This document shows positions 1 through 7,106 of a stretch of DNA of 34,003 nt, piece after piece. This DNA comes from an uncultured Bacteroides sp. (GTDB lineage Bacteria; Bacteroidota; Bacteroidia; Bacteroidales; Bacteroidaceae): positions 1 through 34,003 of the forward strand of contig CASELH010000025.1 of NCBI GenBank assembly GCA_949288715.1, given 5' to 3'. A program made the position numbers and the translations under genes. The notes below the pieces were generated by a model. That model ran no database searches. It saw only the letters and a program-made list of their open reading frames with translations, and was not told where the DNA came from. The first letter of the stretch is position 1; each line of letters begins with the position of its first letter.

Positions 1-50
1 CCCAGCCAGAGCGGGAGCAGCAGCATAATCAGGATACATACTTTCTTCAT
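1..50 (-). CDS. 5' end of an exported protein gene (partial)
   Basis: Reading leftward from an ATG whose complement is at 48-50, the first 16 codons give MKKVCILIMLLLPLWL, a short basic start followed by an unbroken hydrophobic stretch, as in a Bacteroidetes signal peptide. The rest lies outside the window, so cleavage site, lipobox and function cannot be seen. It is divergent from the next gene; a near-consensus -7 box (GACCTTTGC, complement at 80-88) lies about 30 bp upstream. Confidence 0.5.
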   Translation of the reverse strand, partial: MKKVCILIMLLLPLWL

Positions 51-191
51 CGTTTTATGGTTTTATGGGTTATAACGACGCAAAGGTCGGAAAGGGAAAA
101 CTGATTCTTGTTCAACCGCACTTCAACAAAAGCAAACGGATGTTAACGGGGACGGGAAGGGCAAGGCGGTACAACGTAAGTGGAAAATCCG

Positions 192-200
192 TACCTTTGC
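192..200 (+). promoter_or_regulatory. Bacteroides -7 box upstream of the membrane/kinase fusion gene
   Basis: TACCTTTGC matches the Bacteroides consensus TAnnTTTGC and lies about 40 bp before the ATG at 242. No -33 TTTG is visible at the usual distance. It argues that the open frame running from 65 is non-coding before 242. Confidence 0.5.
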
Positions 201-241
201 ACCCGCTTAAGCGAAAGCAAGCATCCAAACTCTTATACAGT

Positions 242-1555
242 ATGCAGAACAAATATCTCTTCCGGCGTTACCTCCTCTTTGCCATCGCCCTGTTCATCAA
301 CGCCATGGGCATCGCCTACATCACCAAAGCCGCACTGGGCACCTCGCCCATCACCAGCGTCACCTACGTGGCCAGCATGTTCACCCCGCTCACCATGGGG
401 CAGTGGACCATCATCCTCAACCTGCTCTTTGTCCTGCTGGAACTGCCGTTCATGACGCGGCGGCAAGTGCGGGAAGACCTCCGCATGTATCTCACACAGA
501 TTGTCATCACCTTCGTATTCGGCCTGTGCATCGACCTGTGCATGGGCATCATCCACGACCTGAACCCCGTCTCCTACCTCAGCAAGGTGGCCAACCTGCT
601 TGTGGGCTGTGTCATCCTGGCCGTGGGCATCGCCCTAGAGGTGAAGGCGGACGTGGCGATGATGGCGGGCGAATACTTCGTCAGGGTGCTGGTGAAGAAG
701 TTCCACCGCGACTTCGGCTACCTGAAGCTGGCCTTCGACTGGTCGCTGGTGGCCGTGGCCGTGACGCTGTCGCTCGTCTTCATGGGCGGGGTGTACGGCG
801 TGAGAGAGGGCACGGTGATTGCCGCCCTGCTCGTGGGTCCCATCGTGCACTTCGTCAGCCCGTGGTATCGCTTCATCGACGGTTGGATAACGGACAAGCA
901 AGCCGTGTCCATACAGTCGGCAGCTCCCGCCGAGGAAACACCGCACACGGTCATCACCATTGCTCGCGAATACGGCAGCGGCGGACACCTGTTGGGCGAG
1001 ATGCTGGCCCGGGAACTGGGCATCAAGCTGTATGACAAAGAGTTCATCCACCTGGCGGCACAGAAGAGCGGCATCGACGAGGAGTACATCCGCCGCAACG
1101 AGCAGTCCATTCCCTCCTTCTGGCTGAAATGCATCCTGGCCGCCGGCAGCGAGGCGTCGCGCGAGCGCAGCCTGTCGCCGGACGATGTGCTGTTCGTGGC
1201 CGAGAGCAACATCATCCGCGAACTGGCAGCCCAAGGGCCGTGCATCATCGTGGGCCGTTGCGCCGACTACGTGCTGCAGGACCGTCCGCGCCTCATCAAA
1301 GTCTTTTGCTACGCCGATGCGCAGAGCCTCTACCGCCGCTGCACCACGGAATACGGCGTGCCTGCCAACAAGGCACAGGCGGAGATAGCCCGCGTGAACC
1401 GCAACCGCGTGGCCCACTACGAATATTACACGGGAGAAAAGTGGGGAGACCCGCACCGCTACGACCTGATGCTGAACACCGGAAGCATGGGACTGGAGAC
1501 GGCCTGCGAACTTGTGGCGGGACTGTATCGGAAGGAGACGGCCGGGAAAGAATGA
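242..1555 (+). CDS. YczE/YitT-like membrane protein fused to a cytidylate-kinase-like domain
   Basis: The 437-residue product has two parts. Residues 1 to about 215 are a multi-pass membrane domain (about five or six helices, with the motif TKAALGTSPITS after helix 1) like the YczE/DUF6198 family. After a short linker, residues about 233-430 resemble the cytidylate kinase-like family (Pfam Cytidylate_kin_2), with a P-loop-type REYGSGGHLLGE near residue 242, LYDKEFI, and IVGRCADYVL. Nucleotide phosphorylation at the inner membrane is inferred; the substrate is unknown. I chose the ATG at 242 because a -7 box lies just upstream and the 59 upstream codons resemble no protein. The frame stays open upstream to 65. 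Confidence 0.75.
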   Translation: MQNKYLFRRYLLFAIALFINAMGIAYITKAALGTSPITSVTYVASMFTPLTMGQWTIILNLLFVLLELPFMTRRQVREDLRMYLTQIVITFVFGLCIDLCMGIIHDLNPVSYLSKVANLLVGCVILAVGIALEVKADVAMMAGEYFVRVLVKKFHRDFGYLKLAFDWSLVAVAVTLSLVFMGGVYGVREGTVIAALLVGPIVHFVSPWYRFIDGWITDKQAVSIQSAAPAEETPHTVITIAREYGSGGHLLGEMLARELGIKLYDKEFIHLAAQKSGIDEEYIRRNEQSIPSFWLKCILAAGSEASRERSLSPDDVLFVAESNIIRELAAQGPCIIVGRCADYVLQDRPRLIKVFCYADAQSLYRRCTTEYGVPANKAQAEIARVNRNRVAHYEYYTGEKWGDPHRYDLMLNTGSMGLETACELVAGLYRKETAGKE

Positions 1556-1589
1556 CACAGGCACAGGAAGAAATAAAAAAAATTATTTC

Positions 1590-1598
1590 TACCTTTGC
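1590..1598 (+). promoter_or_regulatory. -7 box before the orphan antitoxin
   Basis: TACCTTTGC matches TAnnTTTGC and ends 28 bp before the ATG at 1627. It decides between that ATG and the in-frame ATG at 1552, which overlaps the preceding gene. No clear -33 element. Confidence 0.45.
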
Positions 1599-1626
1599 AT
1601 CAGCTAACCCCTTAACAGATAAACGC

Positions 1627-1878
1627 ATGAGCACAACCATATCAATAGAAAGCATTTTGCAAATGCTGCATCCCCTCAGTGCCGACAACAAGCTCTGGTT
1701 AGGCGAAAAACTGATAGAAGAAGCCAAGGCAGAGACGCACGCCCCATGCCAATACACCGTAGAAGAAATGGAAAGCCGCATTGCCCAAGCCGAAAAGAGA
1801 GCACAGCACGGCGACTGGGGGCTGAGCGACGAAGAAGCTAACAAAGAATTATTGGAAGCACTGCCATGGCTACAGTAA
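1627..1878 (+). CDS. small antitoxin-like protein without its toxin
   Basis: An 83-residue acidic, helix-rich protein (MSTTISIESILQML...). Its layout resembles addiction-module antitoxins paired with RelE/ParE toxins: a helical N-terminus, then a charged tail with YTVEEMESRI, ending in LLEALPWLQ. The antitoxin at 12256-12513 has the comparable elements YTAEEVDRRM and a final YTWLCE. An in-frame ATG at 1552 exists, but a -7 box at 1590-1598 favours 1627. The next start codon, at 1866, overlaps this gene by 13 bp exactly where a toxin would begin, but that frame stops after nine codons. Antitoxin identity is inferred from size, composition and context; it could also be an unrelated small protein. 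Confidence 0.55.
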   Translation: MSTTISIESILQMLHPLSADNKLWLGEKLIEEAKAETHAPCQYTVEEMESRIAQAEKRAQHGDWGLSDEEANKELLEALPWLQ

Positions 1879-1895
1879 GATGGGATGCTCCTTGA
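1866..1895 (+). pseudogene. nine-codon remnant of a RelE/ParE-type toxin start
   Basis: ATG at 1866 overlaps the end of the antitoxin-like gene and reads MATVRWDAP before TGA at 1893-1895. ParE/RelE toxins often begin with a short beta strand of this form; the intact one in this window begins MRVIWNKKAL. No toxin-like frame continues in 1896-1913. The start of a deleted toxin is the best reading, but nine residues cannot prove it. Confidence 0.35.
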
Positions 1896-1913
1896 AATAA
1901 CATCAATTACATT

Positions 1914-2360
1914 ATGGAAAAGACACCCGACTTCGACTACACCAAAGTCCCCAGCGACTACATCCACTGCTTCAACCATGAGTGCCCCCGTGCGGCCCAG
2001 TGCCTGCGCCACCTGGCGGGGCAGCACATTCCCAAAGACATCCCCATCGTGCGCTGCGTCAGCCCCTCCGCCTGGCCAAGCGATGCCGGCAAGTGCCCTT
2101 ACTACTGCACCACGCAGAAGGTGACGCTGGCTTGGGGACTGAAGAATCTGGCCGACGACGTGCCCTATCAGCAGGCCATTGCCATCCGCCGCGCCGTGCG
2201 CCGCCTGTGGCCCCATACCAGCTACTCACGCATGATGCACTACGAGCGCCCCATCTTGCCCGAACGCCAAGAGGAAATTGAGCGCATCTTCGCACACTAC
2301 GCGCCCGGCAAGCACGCCACTTACGACTATCTTACGGAAGAATACGACTTCTGGCAATAA
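1914..2360 (+). CDS. DUF6078 family protein
   Basis: A 148-residue soluble protein of a family I recognise as DUF6078, seen in Bacteroidales genomes, with no assigned function. It carries cysteines in a pattern that could bind metal: CFNHECPRAAQC near residues 19-30, then C48, C61 and C65. It is rich in basic residues in the middle (RRAVRRLWPH) and ends in an acidic and aromatic tail (YLTEEYDFWQ). No signal peptide or membrane segment. It is followed by a 22-bp repeat array and then an AlkD-type gene on the same strand. Confidence 0.7.
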   Translation: MEKTPDFDYTKVPSDYIHCFNHECPRAAQCLRHLAGQHIPKDIPIVRCVSPSAWPSDAGKCPYYCTTQKVTLAWGLKNLADDVPYQQAIAIRRAVRRLWPHTSYSRMMHYERPILPERQEEIERIFAHYAPGKHATYDYLTEEYDFWQ

Positions 2361-2392
2361 GCTAAAGAACAACAAGTTAACATTCCCAGGAT

Positions 2393-2497
2393 TTCCCATG
2401 GGCTGGGAAAGTCGTTCCCAGCGTTAGGGAACAGACTTCCCAGCGTCAGGGAACAAGCTTCCCAGTACCTGGGAACAGCCTTCCCAAGCACTGGGAA
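2393..2497. repeat. 22-bp phased palindrome array A (5 units)
   Basis: Five 17-bp units start at 2393, 2415, 2437, 2459 and 2481, exactly 22 bp apart with 5-bp spacers. Each has arms TTCCC and GGGAA around a variable 7-bp core, for example TTCCCAGCGTTAGGGAA and TTCCCAGTACCTGGGAA. A truncated half unit (TTCCCAGGA) begins at 2383. The array fills the gap between the DUF6078 gene and the repair gene and ends 17 bp before the latter's ATG. Since 22 is not a multiple of 3, it is not a coding repeat. Confidence 0.9.
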
Positions 2498-2514
2498 CAA
2501 CATACCCACAAGAC

Positions 2515-3240
2515 ATGAAGACAGACCCCACCCTATTCTTCTCCCCCTCAGCCATCAAGGCCGAGCTGCTCCGCCTGGCCCAGGAGGGCAACAAGCCCTT
2601 CACCCAGAGCCTCAACCCCGGCGTGCCGAACGTCCTCGGCATCCGCATCCCGCAACTGCGGGAATTGGCCAAGCGCATTGCCCGCGGCGACTGGCAGGCG
2701 TACCTGGCCACGGCGGACACGTATTATATGGAGGAACGGATGCTGCAAGGCATGGTGCTGGGCTGCATCCGTCCGGACGAAGATGTGGAGGTGTATCTGG
2801 CGCGGGTGACCCGCTTCGTGCGCCTCATCAACAGCTGGTCGGTGTGCGACACGTTCAAGTTCGGCGGCGGGAAGCGGTTCATCGAGGCGAATAAGGAGCG
2901 CCTGTGGGAATACCTAAAGGGTTGGATGCAGGCCGAGGGCGAGTACGAGATACGCTTCGGCGTGGTGATGGCGATGCAGCTGTTCATCGACGAGGAGCAC
3001 ATCCGCGAGCTGCTCCGCCTCTACGACGGCATCCGGCACCCGGGCTACTACGTCCGCATGGGCGTGGCGTGGGCCTTGTCCGTCTGCTTCGTCCGCTTCC
3101 CCGACCTCACGATGCGCTACCTGCGGGAGGGGAACACGCTCGATGACTTCACCTACAACAAGGCGTTGCAGAAGATTGTGGAGTCCTATCGGGTAGATAG
3201 CGGGGTGAAGCATGTCATCAAGGGGATGAGGAGGAAATAG
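2515..3240 (+). CDS. DNA alkylation repair protein (AlkD-like)
   Basis: A 241-residue all-helical protein of the DNA alkylation repair family (HEAT-like repeats, as in AlkC/AlkD glycosylases that remove positively charged alkylated bases). Recognisable stretches are VLGIRIPQLRELAKRI (about 41-56), RLINSWSVCDTF (about 103-114), and YYVRMGVAWALS (about 178-189), with a basic C-terminus. The length is normal for the subfamily. Activity is inferred from family only. The ATG at 2515 follows the 22-bp array; an operon with DUF6078 is possible but the array may intervene in the transcript. Confidence 0.85.
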   Translation: MKTDPTLFFSPSAIKAELLRLAQEGNKPFTQSLNPGVPNVLGIRIPQLRELAKRIARGDWQAYLATADTYYMEERMLQGMVLGCIRPDEDVEVYLARVTRFVRLINSWSVCDTFKFGGGKRFIEANKERLWEYLKGWMQAEGEYEIRFGVVMAMQLFIDEEHIRELLRLYDGIRHPGYYVRMGVAWALSVCFVRFPDLTMRYLREGNTLDDFTYNKALQKIVESYRVDSGVKHVIKGMRRK

Positions 3241-3273
3241 ATACTGATAAATGGCAGACTAAGAAATAATCCT

Positions 3274-3282
3274 TATCTTTGC
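3274..3282 (+). promoter_or_regulatory. -7 box for pyrH
   Basis: TATCTTTGC matches TAnnTTTGC and lies 32 bp before the pyrH ATG. No convincing -33 element. Confidence 0.5.
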
Positions 3283-3314
3283 CCCCAACGAATACACATA
3301 TATATCATATAGCT

Positions 3315-4031
3315 ATGGCAACACCCCGTTACAAACGCATCCTCCTCAAGCTCAGCGGCGAGAGCCTGAAGGGAGACCAGCCGGGCATCTTCGACGACCG
3401 GCGGCTGGTGCAATACGCCGAACAGATTAAGGAAATACGCCAGATGGGCGTGCAAGTGGGCATCGTCATCGGCGGAGGCAACATCTTCCGCGGACTGAAG
3501 GGCGCCATGCAGGGCTTCGACCGCGTGAAGGGCGACCAGATGGGTATGCTGGCCACCGTCATCAACAGTCTGGCCCTCAGCTCGGCCCTCGCGGCACAGG
3601 GCGTCAAGGCCCGCGTGCTGACCGCCGTGCGCATGGAGCCCATCGGCGAATTCTACAACAAGTGGCGCGCCATCGAGTGCCTGGAAGCAGGCGAAGTGGT
3701 CATCATGTCCGCCGGCACGGGCAACCCCTTCTTCACCACCGACACCGGCTCGTCCCTGCGCGGCATCGAGATTGAAGCCGACGTGATGCTGAAAGGCACC
3801 CGCGTGGACGGCGTCTACACCGCCGACCCGGAGAAAGACCCCACGGCCACGAAGTTCACGGACATCACCTACGACGAAGTCCTCGCCCGCAACCTCCGCG
3901 TCATGGACCTCACCGCCACCTGCATGTGCAAGGAGAACAACCTGCCCATCATCGTCTTCGACATGGACACGCCGGGCAACCTCCTGAAAGTCGTCAGCGG
4001 CGAGGAAATCGGGACGCTGGTGCATAACTGA
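3315..4031 (+). CDS. pyrH: UMP kinase
   Basis: The 238-residue protein is a bacterial UMP kinase of the amino-acid kinase fold, phosphorylating UMP to UDP with ATP in the cytoplasm. Visible motifs: KRILLKLSGESLKGD at the N-terminus, VIGGGNIFRG near 50, MEPIGEFYNKWRA, SAGTGNPFFTTDT for nucleotide binding, and VDGVYTADPEKDP. The length is typical. The ATG at 3315 was chosen over an in-frame TTG at 3279 because the TTG lies inside the -7 box. A MerR gene follows after 14 bp and is probably co-transcribed. Confidence 0.97.
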   Translation: MATPRYKRILLKLSGESLKGDQPGIFDDRRLVQYAEQIKEIRQMGVQVGIVIGGGNIFRGLKGAMQGFDRVKGDQMGMLATVINSLALSSALAAQGVKARVLTAVRMEPIGEFYNKWRAIECLEAGEVVIMSAGTGNPFFTTDTGSSLRGIEIEADVMLKGTRVDGVYTADPEKDPTATKFTDITYDEVLARNLRVMDLTATCMCKENNLPIIVFDMDTPGNLLKVVSGEEIGTLVHN

Positions 4032-4045
4032 CCTTTCTTTCTCCC

Positions 4046-4438
4046 ATGCTCAACAAGGACAAACAGCTCAAGATATACTACTCCATCGGCGAGGTGGCAC
4101 AGATGTTCGGCGTCACGGAGAGCACCCTGCGCTTCTGGGAGAAAGAGTTCCCCCAGCTGGCACCCAAGAAGGCCGGGCGCAACGTGCGCCAATACCGCAA
4201 GGAAGACATCGAGACGGTGAAGCTCATCTACCACCTCGTCAAGGAGCGCGGCATGACCCTGCCCGGAGCCCGCCAGCGCATGAAGGACAACCGCGAAGAC
4301 ACCCTGCGCCGCTTCGAGCTGGTGGAACGCCTCAAGGCCATCCGCGAGGAGCTGATGAACATGAAACTTGCCCTCGACACCTTCACCTACGAGGATGTGG
4401 AGAAACTGAAGGAAAACATTAAGGGAATTAAAAATTGA
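4046..4438 (+). CDS. MerR family transcriptional regulator
   Basis: A 130-residue DNA-binding protein. Residues about 11-80 form a MerR-type winged helix (YSIGEVAQMFGVTESTLRFWEKEFPQLAP, then RQYRKEDIETVKLIYHLVKERG), followed by a helical dimerisation tail. There is no effector domain or cysteine sensor, so it belongs to the short MerR/RacA-like proteins common next to Bacteroidetes housekeeping genes. The target is unknown. It follows pyrH by 14 bp, and its stop codon lies inside the first 65-bp repeat unit. Confidence 0.85.
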   Translation: MLNKDKQLKIYYSIGEVAQMFGVTESTLRFWEKEFPQLAPKKAGRNVRQYRKEDIETVKLIYHLVKERGMTLPGARQRMKDNREDTLRRFELVERLKAIREELMNMKLALDTFTYEDVEKLKENIKGIKN

Positions 4439-4627
4439 GAATTGAGAATTAAAAATTGAGAAATAAAAAATAGGAGCGAGCAATTCCCCCTTGTATTAAT
4501 TGAGAATTGAGAATTAAAAATTGAGAAATAAGAAATAGGAGCGAGCAATTCCCCCTTGTATTAATTGAGAATTGAGAATTAAAAATTGAGAAATAAGAAA
4601 TAGGAGTGAGCAATTCCCCCATGTATT
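4433..4627. repeat. 65-bp tandem repeat, three copies
   Basis: Units at 4433-4497, 4498-4562 and 4563-4627 are 65 bp each and almost identical. Each begins AATTGAGAATTGAGAATTAA and ends with CAATTCCCCC and a GTATT. The first unit includes the end of the MerR gene. The sequence at 4628-4674 is the reverse complement of the AT-rich half, so the whole block can fold back and may act as a two-way transcription stop between convergent genes. Confidence 0.9.
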
Positions 4628-4677
4628 ATTTCTCAATTCTTAATTCTCAATTCTCAATTTACTAATTCTCAATTCCC
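4628..4677. repeat. inverted copy of the AT-rich half of the 65-bp repeat
   Basis: Several ATTCTCAATT blocks here are the inverse of the AATTGAGAAT blocks at 4433-4600. The stretch ends directly at the rel stop codon (4678-4680). It gives the gap between the MerR and rel genes a long AT-rich foldback that could serve as a bidirectional terminator. Confidence 0.6.
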
Positions 4678-6945
4678 TCAGTCTTCTACTCTCGTTACCT
4701 GCTTGATGTTCTTTATTTGCTTCAGGTTGTTGCAGATGGTGCGCACGTCGTCCACATCGTGCACATAAAGCTGAATCTTGCCCTCGAAGATGCCGTCGTT
4801 GGTACCGATGTCCAGCCGGCGGATGTTCACCCCGAGCTGGCGCGAGATGACCTGCGTCACTTCGTTGAGCAGCCCCATACAGTCTATGCCCTGAATGTAG
4901 ATGGTCACTACGAACGACAACTCCTTGTGCGTGTCCCACTGGGTGGCGATGATGCGGTTGCCATAGCTGCTCTTCAGCTTGACGGCCACGGGGCACTGGC
5001 GCTTGTGTATGATGACGCGGTTGTTCTCGTCTATGTAGCCCAGCACGGCATCGCCGGGAATGGGATGGCAGCACGGGGCCATGATGTAGTCTTTGGAGAT
5101 GGTTTCTTCGGTGAGCTTCAGTATTTCCTTTGTATTAATCTTCTTGTCGGCAGCGGGAGCCGGTTCATCGGCCTGCTTCGTGTCTTTGCTTTCCTTGTTG
5201 TCCTTGCCGAAGGAGAAAGACAGCAGCTTCTTCCAGTTCTTGCTCTGCTTCTCGCGGAAGGCGTCGCGGTCGGCATCGCCCAGCGTCACCTTGCCGTTGC
5301 CTATGGCCACGAGCAGTTCGTCGTGGGTGTGGAAGCCGTGCAGGTGGGTCAGCTTGTCGAGGGCGGCATCGTCCAGCATGATGCCCGAGCCGTCGAAGAA
5401 GTCAGCCAGCATGGCCTCGCCCTTCTTCTGGTGAGCCTTGGCCTCGCGGCGCAGGTAGAAGTCTATCTTGGCGCGGGCGCGGGCCGTGGTGACGAAGCCC
5501 AGCCACTCGGGCTGCACGCGCTGCGCCTTCGAGGTGAGCACCTCCACCTGGTCGCCGCTCTGCAGTTTGTGGCTGAGGGGCACGAGCTTGTGGTTCACCT
5601 TAGCGCCGATGCAGTGCGTGCCCAGGTCGGTGTGCAGGGAGAAGGCAAAGTCGAGCACGGTGGCATTCTGCGGCATGGTCTTGAGGTCGCCCTTGGGCGT
5701 GAAGACGAATATCTCGGAAGCAAAGAGGTTGAGCTTGATGGTGTCGAGGAAGTCGATGGCATCGGGCTGCGGGTCGTCCAGAATTTCCTTGATGGTCTTG
5801 AGCCACTTGTCCAGTTCGCCCTGGTCTTCGCTGCCGCCGCCCTCCTTGTACTTCCAGTGGGCGGCAAAGCCCTGCTCGGCCACATCGTCCATGCGCTCGC
5901 TGCGTATCTGCACCTCTATCCACTGGCCGTTGTTGGCCATGAGGGTGACGTGCAGGGCCTGGTAGCCGTTGCTCTTGGGGTGGCTCACCCAGTCGCGCAG
6001 GCGGTCGGGATGGGGCTTGTATATCTTGGTGAGGGCCACGTAGATGTCGAAGCAGTCGTTCAACTCCTCCTCCATGTTGCGGGGGGTGAAGATGATGCGC
6101 ACGGCCAGCACGTCGTACACCTCCTCGAAGGGCACATGCTTGGTCTCCATCTTCCGCCAGATGGAGTAGACGGACTTGACGCGGGCCAGGATGCGATACT
6201 TCAGCCCCATCTTGTCCAGCTGCTCGCGGATGGGGGCAGTGAACTCGCGGAACACCTGGTCGCGCTCGGCGGCGGTGGCCTGCAGTTTGTCTTCGATGGC
6301 TTTGTATTCGTCGGGGTGTTCGTACTTGAAGCTGAGGTTCTCCAGCTCGGTCTTAATCTTGTTCAGGCCGAGGCGATTGGCCAGAGGGGCGTAGATGTAG
6401 AGGGTTTCGCCGGCTATCTTGTACTGCTTGTTGGGCAGCATGGAGCCCAGGGTGCGCATGTTGTGCAGGCGGTCGGCTATCTTGATGAGGATGACGCGGA
6501 TGTCGTCGCTCATGGTGAGGAGCAGTTTCTTGAAATTCTCCGCCTGGGCCGAGGCGCGGTCGCCGAAGATGCCGCCGGATATCTTAGTCAGCCCGTCCAC
6601 AATCTGGGCAATCTTGGGGCCGAAGATGTTCTCAATGTCCTCCACGGTGTAGTCGGTGTCCTCCACCACGTCGTGCAGCAGGGCGCAGCAGATGGAGGTG
6701 GAGCCTAGGCCAATCTCCTCGCACACTATCTGCGCCACGGCAATGGGGTGCATGATGTAGGGCTCACCGCTGCGGCGCTTCACCCCCCGGTGGGCCTGGT
6801 TGGCGAAGTTGAAGGCCTTGGTGATGATTTCCACCCGCTTGCGGTGCTTGGTGTGCAGGTAGGTGTCGATGAGGTGGTCGAAAGCTTTCTGAATCATGGC
6901 TTCTTCGGCCTGTTCCTTTTCCTTGAGGCTGAGTTGTTCGTCCAT
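4678..6945 (-). CDS. RelA/SpoT-type bifunctional (p)ppGpp synthetase/hydrolase
   Basis: The 755-residue RSH protein controls the stringent response. The order is: N-terminal HD hydrolase (H52, H66, HD at 91-92, ADRLHNMR with D158 and N162), synthetase (RVKSVYSIWRKM, VYDVLAVRII, GYQALHVTLM, EVQIRS), TGS domain about 415-475 (FVFTPKGDLKTMP), and a C-terminal ACT domain about 680-755. The hydrolase residues I looked for are all present, so both activities are plausible. Length is close to full-length Rel. In Bacteroides I recall this gene lying near parAB and mltD; here an accessory stretch separates them. It has its own promoter at 6988-7018. Confidence 0.95.
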   Translation of the reverse strand: MDEQLSLKEKEQAEEAMIQKAFDHLIDTYLHTKHRKRVEIITKAFNFANQAHRGVKRRSGEPYIMHPIAVAQIVCEEIGLGSTSICCALLHDVVEDTDYTVEDIENIFGPKIAQIVDGLTKISGGIFGDRASAQAENFKKLLLTMSDDIRVILIKIADRLHNMRTLGSMLPNKQYKIAGETLYIYAPLANRLGLNKIKTELENLSFKYEHPDEYKAIEDKLQATAAERDQVFREFTAPIREQLDKMGLKYRILARVKSVYSIWRKMETKHVPFEEVYDVLAVRIIFTPRNMEEELNDCFDIYVALTKIYKPHPDRLRDWVSHPKSNGYQALHVTLMANNGQWIEVQIRSERMDDVAEQGFAAHWKYKEGGGSEDQGELDKWLKTIKEILDDPQPDAIDFLDTIKLNLFASEIFVFTPKGDLKTMPQNATVLDFAFSLHTDLGTHCIGAKVNHKLVPLSHKLQSGDQVEVLTSKAQRVQPEWLGFVTTARARAKIDFYLRREAKAHQKKGEAMLADFFDGSGIMLDDAALDKLTHLHGFHTHDELLVAIGNGKVTLGDADRDAFREKQSKNWKKLLSFSFGKDNKESKDTKQADEPAPAADKKINTKEILKLTEETISKDYIMAPCCHPIPGDAVLGYIDENNRVIIHKRQCPVAVKLKSSYGNRIIATQWDTHKELSFVVTIYIQGIDCMGLLNEVTQVISRQLGVNIRRLDIGTNDGIFEGKIQLYVHDVDDVRTICNNLKQIKNIKQVTRVED

Positions 6946-6987
6946 AGTCGTGTGCTCCTCTGTGTTATTGTTGATTTTTAGGATTGT

Positions 6988-7018
6988 GCAAAGTTATGAA
7001 TTTCCACACAGCCTGCAA
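6988..7018 (-). promoter_or_regulatory. promoter for the rel gene
   Basis: On the minus strand, TAACTTTGC (complement at 6988-6996) is preceded by TTG (complement at 7016-7018) with a 19-bp spacer. This matches the Bacteroides TTTG-N19-21-TAnnTTTG pattern. The ATG at 6945 lies 42 bp downstream. Confidence 0.7.
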
Positions 7019-7044
7019 GCGTTTGGGCGTTTTTAATGCACAGA

Positions 7045-7084
7045 AGCCCCAAGTTCGTGTAAAAAAGGGCACGAACTTGGGGCT
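7045..7084 (-). terminator. perfect 15-bp hairpin after the first fimbrillin gene
   Basis: AGCCCCAAGTTCGTG at 7045-7059 pairs perfectly with 7070-7084 around a 10-base loop. It lies 22 bp after the fimbrillin stop and just before the rel promoter. No T-run directly follows on the minus strand, so it may stabilise the 3' end or be a Rho-assisted stop, not a classic intrinsic terminator. Confidence 0.6.
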
Positions 7085-7106
7085 GCGAGGGGCAGAGCCG
7101 TCATCG

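Noticed and set aside
65-241. N-terminal extension of the membrane/kinase fusion frame
   Set aside because: It contains the -7 box at 192-200 and its residues are basic and featureless; the family-like start is at 242.
1129-1551. upstream part of the long frame ending at 1878
   Set aside because: It lies inside the kinase domain in another frame; only the part after 1627 looks like a gene.
2393-2497. CRISPR array
   Set aside because: Units are 22 bp with 5-bp gaps and no spacers of 30 bp or more; the same holds for the arrays at 9.2, 16.7 and 22.3 kb.
4717-6708. 663-codon open frame opposite rel
   Set aside because: Shadow of a GC-rich gene: composition is dominated by H, V, A and G and no domain is visible, while the minus strand encodes a full Rel protein.
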